From UBA3263 sp964586765 (GTDB taxonomy: Bacteria > Bacteroidota > Bacteroidia > Bacteroidales > Muribaculaceae), in contig CAZPHN010000009.1 of NCBI GenBank assembly GCA_964586765.1, forward strand, positions 13,150 through 77,149: 64,000 nt of DNA, read 5' to 3'. The position numbers were made by a program, and so were the translations under genes. Shown piece after piece: positions 33,980-43,210 of the stretch. Each line of letters starts with the position of its first letter. The first letter of the stretch is position 1. The notes below the pieces were generated by a model. The model made no database searches and was not told the origin of the DNA. It saw nothing but the letters and a program-made list of their open reading frames with translations.

Positions 33980-34657
33980 ATGAAAGTTATAGGAATAAAT
34001 GGAAGTGCCAGAAAAGACTGGAATACTGCCAATCTCGTAAAGAAGGCACTTGAAGGTGCTGCTTCTGTCGGAGCCGATACTGAATATATAGAACTATATG
34101 CGGAACCAATAAAAGGTTGTATGGAATGTTTCGCCTGCAAGCGAAAGGGCAACAAAACGGGCGGATTGTGTGCGATTAGAGATAATCTTCGTCCAATCCT
34201 TGAAAAAGCTCATGATGCAGATGTCATTATAGTCGGGTCTCCGAATTTCTTTGGTTATCCATCCGGAATGGTTCGGTCATTTCTTGAACGCTTTCTCTAT
34301 CCGCTATCATCATATCAAATTGAAAATGGCAGGTTTGTAAGAATTCTTGGCAATAGAATTATACCTGCCGGAATAATTTTTACAATGAACTCTGATGAGC
34401 AATACTATAAGACGGGCGGCTACGAAACATCCTTAGGCATGACGCGGTCCAATCTTGAACATGTATTGGGATATGCAGAACAATATAATTCGTATAACAC
34501 ACTGCAATTTGCTGATTATTCAAAGATGGACGCCAATTTCTTTGATGTCGAAAATAAAAAGCATCAGCATGAGACTCAATTTCCCATTGACCAAGAGAAG
34601 TGTTTCGAAATGGGCAAACGTTTGGCTAATTTATCATTGCACTCCGGCAATAACTGA
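33980..34657 (+). CDS. Flavodoxin-like NAD(P)H-dependent oxidoreductase
   Basis: The 225-residue protein starts MKVIGINGSARKDWNTANL, the FMN phosphate loop of the NADPH-dependent FMN reductase/iron-sulfur flavoprotein group. CMECFACKR followed by a distal cysteine (GGLCAIRD) resembles the cysteine cluster of iron-sulfur flavoproteins. VIIVGSPNFFGYPSGMVRSFLERF is the flavin-contact stretch. The start is ATG 33980; the frame is open further upstream without a better start. It is a single plus-strand gene between two minus-strand blocks. Confidence 0.82.
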   Translation: MKVIGINGSARKDWNTANLVKKALEGAASVGADTEYIELYAEPIKGCMECFACKRKGNKTGGLCAIRDNLRPILEKAHDADVIIVGSPNFFGYPSGMVRSFLERFLYPLSSYQIENGRFVRILGNRIIPAGIIFTMNSDEQYYKTGGYETSLGMTRSNLEHVLGYAEQYNSYNTLQFADYSKMDANFFDVENKKHQHETQFPIDQEKCFEMGKRLANLSLHSGNN

Positions 34658-34687
34658 CGTACTTTCACTGATTTAGCTATATTCTCA

Positions 34688-35101
34688 TTATTTCAGGTTC
34701 GCTTTTACTTCAAAATGGTTATCATGAACAATAATGCCACATAAGCATACATTATCGACGAGGGCTTTAGTCTGGCTAAGCTGAGACAATTCAATGCATA
34801 TCTGATGACCTTCTTTTGCGACAATCACGTTCGTCATTTCCGAAAATTTTGCTTTAATAAACGATAAGACTCCGGCAATAATCATGTCTATTCCAAATCC
34901 ACCATTGTATGTAACACAGATAGAATCCTTCTTGACATCATCAATGGATATATTGATTGGAACTTGAATGGTTTTAAAAAAAAGATTTTGCGAGTATGAC
35001 ACGCATACTTCCCTTTCCGACACCTCACTAAAAGTCAAAGACTTGCCATAATGATTATCAATATAATGGCTAAGTTCTGCAAATGTAATTATGATATTCA
35101 T
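34688..35101 (-). CDS. Hypothetical protein, 137 residues
   Basis: I do not recognise a family. The protein is soluble-looking and mixed alpha/beta, with a hydrophobic glycine-containing middle (GGFGIDMIIAGVLSFIKAKF) and a C-terminal half rich in valine and cysteine. It has its own promoter (35152-35181) and lies just beyond the terminator of the large minus-strand cluster, so it is probably not cotranscribed with it. Its low GC content matches that cluster. Confidence 0.65.
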   Translation of the reverse strand: MNIIITFAELSHYIDNHYGKSLTFSEVSEREVCVSYSQNLFFKTIQVPINISIDDVKKDSICVTYNGGFGIDMIIAGVLSFIKAKFSEMTNVIVAKEGHQICIELSQLSQTKALVDNVCLCGIIVHDNHFEVKANLK

Positions 35102-35111
35102 ATATTTAATA

Positions 35112-35150
35112 TTAAAAAGAGACTGGACGGCACAAATACCGTCTCAGTCT
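35112..35150 (-). terminator. Terminator at the end of the large minus-strand cluster
   Basis: Arms 35139-35150 and 35120-35130 pair with one bulge, and the minus strand continues with CTTTTTAATATT. It lies 60 nt after the WG-repeat gene stop. It directly abuts the -7 box of the next gene (35152-35159), so the promoter start site may fall inside the stem. Confidence 0.65.
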
Positions 35151-35151
35151 G

Positions 35152-35181
35152 CAAATTTAACAATTATGATTGATTATTCAA
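35152..35181 (-). promoter_or_regulatory. Promoter of the 137-residue hypothetical gene
   Basis: The minus strand has TTG (35181-35179), a 19-nt gap and TAAATTTG (35159-35152), about 50 nt before the ATG at 35101. Confidence 0.65.
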
Positions 35182-35210
35182 TCAAGTTTTAGTCTTTTTT
35201 AGGGGATATT

Positions 35211-36314
35211 TTAATTGTTGACTTTCTTACCTTTCTCGTTCAGTATAAGAAACTCCCCACCATGAGCAATCTGACATTCAAAAAGGTCAGCTTTATATGC
35301 GCTTATTGATGAATAAATAGGTGGAGTTACCGGATGACCGTTCTTATCAATCAACCCATAATAGCCATTACTGGAATAGGTTAACAAATTCGCCGGTTTC
35401 TGAATTCGATTTCCATCCTTATCAAGTACATCAGAGTAGTATTCCAATGTGTATGCACAGTCATATACGAAATCATCAGTTACATTGCCGTTGTAGTCAA
35501 GTCTCTTCTTGTTGTTATCATCATCTATTACAACGATACCACCCTCGGGATAGATTTCAACATTTTTGTATTCATTTGGCACGATAATGACTCCGTCTTT
35601 GCTGATTGCGCCCATCTTTCCGCGGAATTTGGACAGCCACATATTATTAGCCATCGGCACCAAATCATCATATAGATTATTGGTAACAATATAACCGTTC
35701 GTGTCAACAAGGGCTTTCATGCCTGCAACGTCAATCCTTGTGTAATTTCCATGATAGGAGTAATTCATCCCCTTTTTCCTATGATACTTACGCCTATTGA
35801 TAGGTTTACCCGAATGGTCAATAAAGAACACACTATCACCTATGCAGACACCGGCAACCCCATCGTTGAAGCACCATGCTGCATCATACGTCGCAGGAAT
35901 AATAATATTACCTGACAGACAGCTGAGGAAACCTCGCTTGCCATCTTTGGCAAAAACGACAAGGCTATCACCGTCTTGGGGGCGTGCAATCCAGTCTAAT
36001 CCCTTTATAATTTTCTTTCCAGTGTTTTTGTCTGTAATATAACTCTTTCCCTTACCTTTATTAAAAAAGTAAAAATCTTCACCAAGTGCAGTCCGTTCGT
36101 AATAATTGGCATAGCGATGGTCACGACCATAGACCTCGTCGTAAAATGCATATCCCAGCATACAGGTGAATGCCAATATACAGATTGTGAGAGTGGCCCC
36201 GATTACGCGCCAGAATGGTGTCTTGTTTTCCCAAGAAAAGATGTTGCAGATAAACTGCCAGATGCCGCCGAAAAAGACAGTCACCCACATTTTAATTGTG
36301 ATTTTTTGTCTCAT
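35211..36314 (-). CDS. WG-repeat membrane protein
   Basis: The 367-residue protein has a single transmembrane helix at about 36-57 (VIGATLTICILAFTCMLGYAF), preceded by a short basic segment. A WG-type beta-repeat domain follows, with repeated G-x-x-x-x-D-G and KxG-x-x-x-x-DG-x-I-x-P units (KDGKRGFLSCLSGNIIIPATYD; KMGAISKDGVIIVPNEYKN; YGLIDKNGHPVTPPIYSSI). WG repeats form propeller-like binding surfaces of unknown ligand. It is the last gene of the large cluster, 10 nt after the YbjN-like gene and ahead of a terminator, suggesting a membrane-anchored sensor or scaffold for it. Confidence 0.82.
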   Translation of the reverse strand: MRQKITIKMWVTVFFGGIWQFICNIFSWENKTPFWRVIGATLTICILAFTCMLGYAFYDEVYGRDHRYANYYERTALGEDFYFFNKGKGKSYITDKNTGKKIIKGLDWIARPQDGDSLVVFAKDGKRGFLSCLSGNIIIPATYDAAWCFNDGVAGVCIGDSVFFIDHSGKPINRRKYHRKKGMNYSYHGNYTRIDVAGMKALVDTNGYIVTNNLYDDLVPMANNMWLSKFRGKMGAISKDGVIIVPNEYKNVEIYPEGGIVVIDDDNNKKRLDYNGNVTDDFVYDCAYTLEYYSDVLDKDGNRIQKPANLLTYSSNGYYGLIDKNGHPVTPPIYSSISAYKADLFECQIAHGGEFLILNEKGKKVNN

Positions 36315-36324
36315 AATTGAATCA

Positions 36325-36753
36325 TTATTCGTTATTAAGTTCTTGTATTAGGTTGTCTTCGTATACCGTTGCTTCATACTGTTCGATGAAATTTTTCTTA
36401 GCTCTCACCACTGCCTGCAATGCTATGTTCAATAGATACTCTATTTCATCATCTTCTTTGCAGAAAAATTCTGATGAAACCACTAAATCATTATCTTCAT
36501 CAATGTAGAATTTAATCTGCATCAGCCGATAGTTTAATTCATTACATGCGCTCAATGCCAATTGTTGGTCCGTTTCATCATCAGCCGTAAAAAAACCGGT
36601 CATTGTAACTGCTATCGCATGTGAATCACTCTGAAGCAATCCAATTTGAACATAGTTCATTTGGTATCGGATGATGATGGAGTTTTCTCCTTCTTGTAAA
36701 ATCGGGAATTTCCAATTTTCAAGAATAAGCTTTACTACTTCCTTACTCGTCAT
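36325..36753 (-). CDS. YbjN-like (type III chaperone-fold) protein, copy 1
   Basis: The 142-residue acidic protein shows the YbjN pattern: an N-terminal helix, a beta-sheet with an SIIIRYQMNYVQIGLLQ strand, the ALSACNELNYRLMQIKFYIDEDNDLVVSSEF block characteristic of that fold, and a C-terminal helix. YbjN folds resemble secretion chaperones and bind partner proteins. It overlaps the next upstream gene by 11 nt, and both encode proteins of the same general fold. Confidence 0.75.
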   Translation of the reverse strand: MTSKEVVKLILENWKFPILQEGENSIIIRYQMNYVQIGLLQSDSHAIAVTMTGFFTADDETDQQLALSACNELNYRLMQIKFYIDEDNDLVVSSEFFCKEDDEIEYLLNIALQAVVRAKKNFIEQYEATVYEDNLIQELNNE

Positions 36754-37141
36754 CTTCTTCGTTGTTTATGAATTTGTGGAATTTAACCGTTGAAACTGCA
36801 AGTCCTCGAATCATATGTTCAAGTAATTCTGGAGTTGGATCATATTTGTCAAGAAAATGCTGATAGTTGAGCCATACGGAATTCAAAAAAATTACTGGTT
36901 GCACAAACTTCATCTGTCGAGTAAATTTTGACATTGTCTCCAGAACTGCTACTCTGTTTTCATCAGTAACATCAAAGATACAGGGTGCCATGAGATATAT
37001 AGTGTGAGCATCATCATCTTCAGGAGTAAAAAAAAGTATCATTCCCTCATATTCGAAACGATAACCGATATTCTCGTCTACAAACTCTGGTTGGAAGCCT
37101 AACTGATGTAGGATACCTAAAATTTTTTCTCTTCCCATCAT
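36743..37141 (-). CDS. YbjN-like protein, copy 2
   Basis: The 132-residue acidic protein starts MMGREKILGILHQLGFQPEF and has a YRFEYEGMILFFTPEDDDAHTIYLMAP sheet region and the helix ENRVAVLETMSKFTRQMKFVQPVI, matching the YbjN/T3SS-chaperone-like fold more weakly than its neighbour. The overlap with the following gene suggests equimolar synthesis. The two could form a heterodimer serving one of the cluster ATPases. The family call is by pattern only. Confidence 0.62.
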   Translation of the reverse strand: MMGREKILGILHQLGFQPEFVDENIGYRFEYEGMILFFTPEDDDAHTIYLMAPCIFDVTDENRVAVLETMSKFTRQMKFVQPVIFLNSVWLNYQHFLDKYDPTPELLEHMIRGLAVSTVKFHKFINNEEDDE

Positions 37142-37154
37142 TATTTTGAGGTGG

Positions 37155-38834
37155 TTAAATTGGTGTTTGTTTATATTTGATTGTTGATTGCTTTGTATTT
37201 AGAATATTCTCGCTCTGACAGAGTAATCGTAATGACTCCAATGTAAAAGGAGCATTTTTAAGGATTGATTCTATCAGTTGTTTTCTTGCAATATTCTCTA
37301 TTTCTCCACCACTGAAATAAAACTTACGTGCAAGACACAGTGCATCTTCATTAGTAAGTTCGGGAATCATTGACTTCCATAGTTTTTGACGTACTTGCTC
37401 GGTTGGCATTTGAAATTCTATTTTGTAGAGGAAGCGACGTTCGAATGCTATATCAAGACTGGATGTTAGATTTGTCGTGGCAATCAGAATGCCTTCAAAG
37501 TCTTCAAGATTTTGAAGAAGAATATTTTGAATAGCGTTCTCCATCTTATCAACGGCATTTACTGCTCCGACATAACGTTGACACAAAATTGCATCAGCTT
37601 CGTTAAATAAGAGTATTGGACAAATAGCACTTTCACGGACTTTTCCCTTATAGGTATCAAAAATTTCCTGTATATTTTTCTCGCTTTCCCCGACATAACA
37701 ATTACGGATTGTAGCCATATTAACCTGAATTACCTCTCTGCAAGTTTTCCTTGCGATTTGATTGACAGTCTCTGTTTTGCCAGTTCCTGGATAGCCATAG
37801 AAGAGACATGTGAATCCTTGTCGCATACCTTTATCCGACAAGGAGTGTACTATTCGAGAAAAATTATCTTCTTGCAATAATCCAGTAAGTTCCTCTATGA
37901 GTTTTTCTTCCCGTGGGTTATAAAACATCTGTTTTTCAACGATAGTGTCACACTTCGATTCAGTTTTTTCTTCATCAGGTTTATTTGTGTTTGAAATAGA
38001 ATCAGATTTATTTGTCTTCGATATATAATCTGATAAGTATGTTTCTTTAAATTGTTCTGTCAACTTGAAATTAGTATCCCCATCAGAGTCTGTGCGATGA
38101 GATAAAACGTCATTCACCAGAAGATCCGTAGTATTATTTTCGAACATATTAGTTAGACATCTTTGCTGACCGCGTGGGATTATATCATTATATTGAAAGT
38201 AAACAATAGAATCATCCTCATCGAAAATCAACCATGTGATACACATTAATAAGATTACTTTCTCTGCTGACGTTAGTCTCAACCCATTGATAAAATGAAA
38301 TAATTTAATACTGTCACTCTCCACAAGTATTTTGTCCATCTTTGCACATAGTATAGCATAATCCATATCAGAATCATCCACTGCCTTCAGAAAATTATAG
38401 ATTATTTCTAAGATATCCCTTTCCTTTATATCTTTATACAATATTTTCCAGATGGGGCTATTTTGTCGAATAGCAGCAATAACACCGAATGACAATGAAT
38501 AAATATTGTCCCAGTTCGAATCAGTTGCTACTTTGAGACAGTCTATATAGCCAAGTTGCTCCAGTGTTGTAAATTCATTTTCAATACTTATGATCCTAAG
38601 GGTTGTTACACTTGCAAATTCCCCAAAGTCTGAGGTGGTCATTGGTAAACCGGACTTTCGCAACAATGCTGCCAAAATGAAAATCTGTATATCTGTTAAC
38701 TGGTACTGTAATGTTAAATTAACATATGTAATAGCCGAGCGGACCGAGTCAAAGGCTTCTATAGTTAATTTGCTATTTTCCAATCCGATTGCGATATCAT
38801 CGAAAGCTTCTGGCAATGTGTAATTATTCTTCAT
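37155..38834 (-). CDS. AAA+ ATPase with large N-terminal helical region
   Basis: The protein is about 559 residues. The N-terminal 300 residues are helical, with a winged-helix-like FTTLEQLGYIDCL stretch near 90. A short serine/asparagine-rich linker has a near-tandem repeat (SKTNKSDSI, SNTNKPDEE). The AAA module has Walker A GYPGTGKT (347-354), GESEKNIQEIF, Walker B ILLFNEADAIL (Asn before the catalytic Glu) and sensor ATTNLTSS. Such N-for-D Walker B forms occur in other single AAA proteins. The start is ATG 38834, with an unusual strong AAAGGAG 7 nt upstream; a TTG six codons earlier is less likely. Confidence 0.82.
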   Translation of the reverse strand: MKNNYTLPEAFDDIAIGLENSKLTIEAFDSVRSAITYVNLTLQYQLTDIQIFILAALLRKSGLPMTTSDFGEFASVTTLRIISIENEFTTLEQLGYIDCLKVATDSNWDNIYSLSFGVIAAIRQNSPIWKILYKDIKERDILEIIYNFLKAVDDSDMDYAILCAKMDKILVESDSIKLFHFINGLRLTSAEKVILLMCITWLIFDEDDSIVYFQYNDIIPRGQQRCLTNMFENNTTDLLVNDVLSHRTDSDGDTNFKLTEQFKETYLSDYISKTNKSDSISNTNKPDEEKTESKCDTIVEKQMFYNPREEKLIEELTGLLQEDNFSRIVHSLSDKGMRQGFTCLFYGYPGTGKTETVNQIARKTCREVIQVNMATIRNCYVGESEKNIQEIFDTYKGKVRESAICPILLFNEADAILCQRYVGAVNAVDKMENAIQNILLQNLEDFEGILIATTNLTSSLDIAFERRFLYKIEFQMPTEQVRQKLWKSMIPELTNEDALCLARKFYFSGGEIENIARKQLIESILKNAPFTLESLRLLCQSENILNTKQSTIKYKQTPI

Positions 38835-38876
38835 TTTAAAATCTCCTTTCAAGTATTAGTATTTAAACTGTAAATA

Positions 38877-40793
38877 TCAAGAGCATGTCGAAAAGCCGAC
38901 TCTACTTCTCGATTTATTTTCTTTATCACGATGCTGCATCTTATCCCTTAGGTCCATGTAAAGACGGATATCCTTAGGCGATATTGATGGAATGAAATTA
39001 TTTACGACCTCCATTAGTTTTTCAGTAGTGAGAGGTACGGTAATCCCGTCACCATTGTGGATGAACTCATCAAAACAACGACGTGCAGCTTCATTTACAA
39101 TGTAACTAATGTCGCCACAAGTGAAGTTTTTTGTCGCGTTACATAACACTTCCAAATCAATATTACTGTCACAAGGTCGTTTTCTTAGCTCAATCATAAA
39201 TATTTCTTTACGAGCTTCGAGGTCAGGAAGCCCTACGTAGAACTTCTCATCCATTCGGCCGGCTCTAAGACAAGCTGAATCTATCATGTCGGGACGATTG
39301 GTTGTGGCTACTACGAATATACCTTTTGACGCACAATTGTTTAACTGAGTTAAAATCTCATTGACCTCATTCGCCTGATTGCTGTCTATATCACGCTTGG
39401 GAGCTATTGCGTCAAACTCATCGAAAATGAGAATCATAGGGGCATTTTTCTCTGCATCTTTGAATGTCTCAGCTATTTTACCCTGAGAACCGTGAATATA
39501 AATGGATCCAAAGTCAGATGGATTGATTATCTTATATTTCAGTCCCGATTCTTGTGCTGCTTTCTCTGCGACAAAAGTCTTCCCACAACCGGGCGCACCA
39601 TATAACAGGATGCCATTGGGAGGTGTAATTCCATACTCCCTTGCCTCATTAGAGTTTTTTACAATATCCACAAAATTTCTACGCAACATAGCCTTTAGAT
39701 CAGACATACCGGCTACCTCATCAAGCCCTTTGCCTGAGGTTGATTGTGAGACCGTTGAAAAATGGTTTGTACGTTTTGACCGGATGGTCTCGGGTAGCTC
39801 CTTTTTTATGGATCCTGCACTAACCATTCTCTCATTTTGTTCAGAAACAGTGGTATTCCTAATTGATCTATTCTCAAGCATTACGAGATACATGAAAAGT
39901 TTTGCAAACGTGGGAATGCGGTTATATGAGTTTACCAATGTTACCCTATGAAGAACAATCCGGGCGGCAGCTGAGATAATCTCATTGGAACTATCCCACA
40001 CAATCTTATTCCACTCGGTCGGTTCATGCCATTTATGGTTCTTAGTATTTTCATCGTTCGATAATTCTACATTTGGCAATGTACAAGCATAGCTGTGTTG
40101 AATAAAAATCTTGTCACCAAGTAGCATAGTAAGCATAAGCATACCAATTGAATATACATCTGAACTCTGTTTAAAAATCCCCTTCATGGTTTCAGGTGCA
40201 CGATAGAGGTTACTTAAATGACTATCCTTGAAAGGGGGATTACCATGATAAGATAGTCCGGCAATAGACATACCTACTACATAGACACCCTTCAAGTTAT
40301 TATGGTCATAATTGACAATTATATTATCCGGCCGGATATTGTAGTGCCCTCCACCATTACAATGTTCCGACAGTTCACGTAAAGCTGTTGCCAATTGTTT
40401 GGTAATCTCAATAGAATCCGCAAGGGAAAGTTTCCCTCGTTGCTGCATTTCATTGGCAAGACTTTTGCCGTCAACGAATTGTTGAGCTATCCAACCGAAA
40501 CGACGATTACCGACTTTGTCTATGCCACGATTGAGAATCTTAGGGAAGCATTTATTCTTCAGTGTCGAACAAATCTTAACCTCCTCGATAAAATCCGGCA
40601 CACACTTACGGCTAACATTCTTGCAAAGATATCGTGAACTTTTGAGATTATACACAACTATAACAACCGCCTTGTTCGCTGAATCTTTAGCGAAATAGAC
40701 CTCTCTGTCACCATCATGATTGGTACTCAGTTTGCCGACTACATGGTAGCCTGCAAACTGAGAATTATTTTGAAGTATAGGATTGTTTTTCAT
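38877..40793 (-). CDS. Predicted pseudokinase fused to an AAA+ ATPase
   Basis: The 638-residue protein joins a protein-kinase-like domain (about 15-310) to a Cdc48/FtsH-type AAA domain (about 355-620). In the kinase part the VAIK lysine position is hydrophobic (VVIVVYN, 43-49). The HRD motif is HYN (150-152) and DFG reads VGM (173-175), while APE (199-201) and SDVYSIGML are kept. That pattern predicts no phosphotransfer. The AAA part is intact: GAPGCGKT (399-406), IFDEFD (456-461), ATTNRPD (496-502) and RAGRMD (510-515). The pseudokinase may sense a ligand or partner and gate the unfoldase. It starts 2 nt after the sigma-like gene. Confidence 0.85.
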   Translation of the reverse strand: MKNNPILQNNSQFAGYHVVGKLSTNHDGDREVYFAKDSANKAVVIVVYNLKSSRYLCKNVSRKCVPDFIEEVKICSTLKNKCFPKILNRGIDKVGNRRFGWIAQQFVDGKSLANEMQQRGKLSLADSIEITKQLATALRELSEHCNGGGHYNIRPDNIIVNYDHNNLKGVYVVGMSIAGLSYHGNPPFKDSHLSNLYRAPETMKGIFKQSSDVYSIGMLMLTMLLGDKIFIQHSYACTLPNVELSNDENTKNHKWHEPTEWNKIVWDSSNEIISAAARIVLHRVTLVNSYNRIPTFAKLFMYLVMLENRSIRNTTVSEQNERMVSAGSIKKELPETIRSKRTNHFSTVSQSTSGKGLDEVAGMSDLKAMLRRNFVDIVKNSNEAREYGITPPNGILLYGAPGCGKTFVAEKAAQESGLKYKIINPSDFGSIYIHGSQGKIAETFKDAEKNAPMILIFDEFDAIAPKRDIDSNQANEVNEILTQLNNCASKGIFVVATTNRPDMIDSACLRAGRMDEKFYVGLPDLEARKEIFMIELRKRPCDSNIDLEVLCNATKNFTCGDISYIVNEAARRCFDEFIHNGDGITVPLTTEKLMEVVNNFIPSISPKDIRLYMDLRDKMQHRDKENKSRSRVGFSTCS

Positions 40794-40795
40794 AT

Positions 40796-41776
40796 TCAGC
40801 AGTTATTTTTATGCCACCACGCTTGGATGGCAATTTTGAATCTTTTGTTAAGTCGAGAATAAGTGTTGTCAATCCATGTATTACGGACGTGATGCTTTTC
40901 TGCAAGTTCCAGAGACGGAGTATTATTGAAGAAGCGTTCCGTCCAAACGTCGATTTCGCGTTCGTCCCAACCGAGACCATTGATGAAAGACCCTACAAAG
41001 GTGGAAACATTGCTGTCCCAGTCTTCAACTCCGTAGATACGGGCAAGGATATCGCGGAGGTCACGGTGATTGTCTGTTACACCGTCATCATCAATTCTGT
41101 CGTGCCAAGGCTGCCACTGTATTTCTGGGTTGACAGCTTTCTTCAGAGAGAGTGCCATTTCAGCAAAGGGATTCTCAGTGTTGAGAAGTTGCTCAATGAG
41201 AGTCTTTTCACCGGCATTGAGCCATTTCTTTGCCTCCTCGGCATTGCTAAAGGCTTTTGCCAGTTCCTTGTCATTGACCTTCTTGACATAGTAAAGGTCA
41301 AGAGCCTTGTGCATCTCCGGAACGTAAACCATTCCAACAATCTCCTTGCGTATTAATTCATCCTCAATGCTGCGGACAGTAAGACGGTAGTCGTTAGTCT
41401 TAGTCTTGCCTACACCATCGATATAGTGCTCTTCAACAAGCCTTTGATATGTTGCCTGAGAGGCAATCTTTCCAACCCAAGTATATATGGAGGTGTCACC
41501 TTTGAAACTACGGAGCTTTGCCCAGTTATCATCCCAGCATGAAATATAAGTTGCCGTAGCAACATAATCTGCTGTAATACCAACATTGAAACCCTTGTTA
41601 TAACCCGCAGCAATGGCAGACATCTTTGGATTCATTTCCTCATAGAAGAAAGTTTTAGCCGCATTATGGTTCTCAATAATAGTCTGTACCTTTGCCCGTG
41701 CGTTGTCACGCACGGTGTTCTTGGCGACCTCATTGCCGCCATTTATTTCCAAATTCTGCTGTCTTACGGGTGCCAT
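40796..41776 (-). CDS. Divergent sigma-70/ECF-like protein
   Basis: The 326-residue protein has an N-terminal helical block resembling sigma region 2, with LRSFKGDTSIYTWVGKIASQATYQRLVEE (about 88-116) at the place of the -10 recognition and melting helices. Near the C-terminus, TPSLELAEKHHVRNTWIDNTYSRLNKRFKIAI reads as a region-4-like helix-turn-helix. The spacer between them (about 150 residues) is longer than in ordinary ECF factors. It may direct transcription of the cluster or have been recruited as an adaptor. It lies 2 nt before the pseudokinase-AAA gene and is preceded by a hairpin terminator at 41803-41838. Confidence 0.65.
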   Translation of the reverse strand: MAPVRQQNLEINGGNEVAKNTVRDNARAKVQTIIENHNAAKTFFYEEMNPKMSAIAAGYNKGFNVGITADYVATATYISCWDDNWAKLRSFKGDTSIYTWVGKIASQATYQRLVEEHYIDGVGKTKTNDYRLTVRSIEDELIRKEIVGMVYVPEMHKALDLYYVKKVNDKELAKAFSNAEEAKKWLNAGEKTLIEQLLNTENPFAEMALSLKKAVNPEIQWQPWHDRIDDDGVTDNHRDLRDILARIYGVEDWDSNVSTFVGSFINGLGWDEREIDVWTERFFNNTPSLELAEKHHVRNTWIDNTYSRLNKRFKIAIQAWWHKNNC

Positions 41777-41802
41777 ATTTTTGAGTTTTTAACTGTGGGT
41801 AA

Positions 41803-41838
41803 AAGAAAATCTCGACCCTTCAAAAGGCAAAGGTCGAG
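41803..41838 (-). terminator. Hairpin with T-rich tail inside the cluster
   Basis: Arms CTCGACC (41811-41817) and GGTCGAG (41832-41838) close a 14-nt loop, and the minus strand then reads ATTTTCTTTT. It lies between the 41909 gene and the sigma-like gene in a 132-nt gap, so it may terminate or attenuate transcription there. No convincing TAnnTTTG box is visible in the gap. Confidence 0.6.
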
Positions 41839-41908
41839 AAAACTTGTGAATTTAAAACTATGATTTGGCGTGCCGAAAAACTAATACAATATCATCCAGA
41901 TAATCAGG

Positions 41909-43210
41909 CTACTTAAACTTAAAAGAACGAAGTTTTTCATCAATTATGATTCGCTCAGGTCTTATCTCAAGATGCCCACCATCTCTCAATTTTAGGGGGA
42001 TGCTGTCCGCTCTTCCTACGAGTGAAACAATTGTTTCATCAATGTCTTTAAGATAGTCATCATAACGTCCTTTTCTTGTAGGCAGACCCTCTTTATTTAA
42101 ACGATAAGCAAAGGTTTTATATTTATTTTCTGCATCTGCCTTTGGATATCCAAATATCACTTGATAAAGTCGGATAAATTCATCCTTGTTCTCTCTTATA
42201 GACAAATATGAGGCATTCTCTTGACGAATAGCTCTGTCAATGACATACATAATATATAAGCAATATGCGGGATGATTTTGGAATTTAATAGGTGTTTCCT
42301 TCCCTTTATGGTCTCTAAGATACAGGCAATACTTAAATCTTTGGTCAAAATCCTTAATATTCTTGTCCCAGTGCTTCACACATAACTCGTATTCAGAGGC
42401 TGCACTAAGTTTTTCAAAATCGAAAATTTCCAAAGAGCCCTTTTTTCTTACTATAAGCTCCAATACCAATGTCTGCAGATCTTGATGACTCACCGAAGCG
42501 ATTATATTCTCTATGTCTTTTCTCCTCTCAGGATTTTTTTTAATGAAGCGTTCTGATACTTTTTCGGAAAGCTCGATGAGCAATTCTTTCTTCCGCTTGC
42601 TTGACATTAACTTATGAGAGGAGTTCTTAGGAAGAGTTGCTGAGGAATCATCTATATCTATGCTATCAATAGAAATCCCATCATCAATTCCCTCACATAC
42701 ATCAAAATCAAAGTCAAAATCAAATCCTAAGGCAGCCGCGCCTAAAGGAACAATAGGAATACCAAATAATCCACCAGTGACTCCTCCAAGAGAAGAATTA
42801 TCCTTATAGTGATTTTGATCATATTGTGGATCAGAAAACACAGTCGGCTCATTGAACGCAGCAGCAATCAATATCTCCTCAAGATACTCACGATTAGATT
42901 GAATGGCAACCTCAATTATTGATTTTATACTATCCTGATTACCATCAACACACTTTGCAATAAGATAACCTCTGATATTATTTTCTATATCAAATAAAGG
43001 ACATACTATATTACCTCCTATATAATTTGCAAGAGATACATTCCCGGATTTACCGAAAAGCTTTACGGCAAAAGGAATCCCCTCAGTCTGAAAAGATGTA
43101 TTCAAAGAATCTATTTCAGACTCAGTGACAATAGAGCCATCCAACAAGAAAATCGTATTTTTTTTGTTGAAGAAATTAGGAATTCCTTCTTTTGGAACTA
43201 CATGAACCAT
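41909..43210 (-). CDS. Hypothetical protein with acidic Phe-Asp repeat
   Basis: The 433-residue protein is unrecognised. The N-terminal 140 residues are mixed alpha/beta. A glycine/hydrophobic stretch (GGVTGGLFGIPIVPLGAAALG, about 143-163) follows, then an unusual FDFDFDFD run and an aspartate/isoleucine-rich acidic linker. The C-terminal 230 residues are helical and charged, ending RSFKFK. The glycine-rich segment could insert into a membrane or act as a flexible linker. It is adjacent to a short ORF (43176) and the C-type-lectin-like gene. Confidence 0.7.
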   Translation of the reverse strand: MVHVVPKEGIPNFFNKKNTIFLLDGSIVTESEIDSLNTSFQTEGIPFAVKLFGKSGNVSLANYIGGNIVCPLFDIENNIRGYLIAKCVDGNQDSIKSIIEVAIQSNREYLEEILIAAAFNEPTVFSDPQYDQNHYKDNSSLGGVTGGLFGIPIVPLGAAALGFDFDFDFDVCEGIDDGISIDSIDIDDSSATLPKNSSHKLMSSKRKKELLIELSEKVSERFIKKNPERRKDIENIIASVSHQDLQTLVLELIVRKKGSLEIFDFEKLSAASEYELCVKHWDKNIKDFDQRFKYCLYLRDHKGKETPIKFQNHPAYCLYIMYVIDRAIRQENASYLSIRENKDEFIRLYQVIFGYPKADAENKYKTFAYRLNKEGLPTRKGRYDDYLKDIDETIVSLVGRADSIPLKLRDGGHLEIRPERIIIDEKLRSFKFK

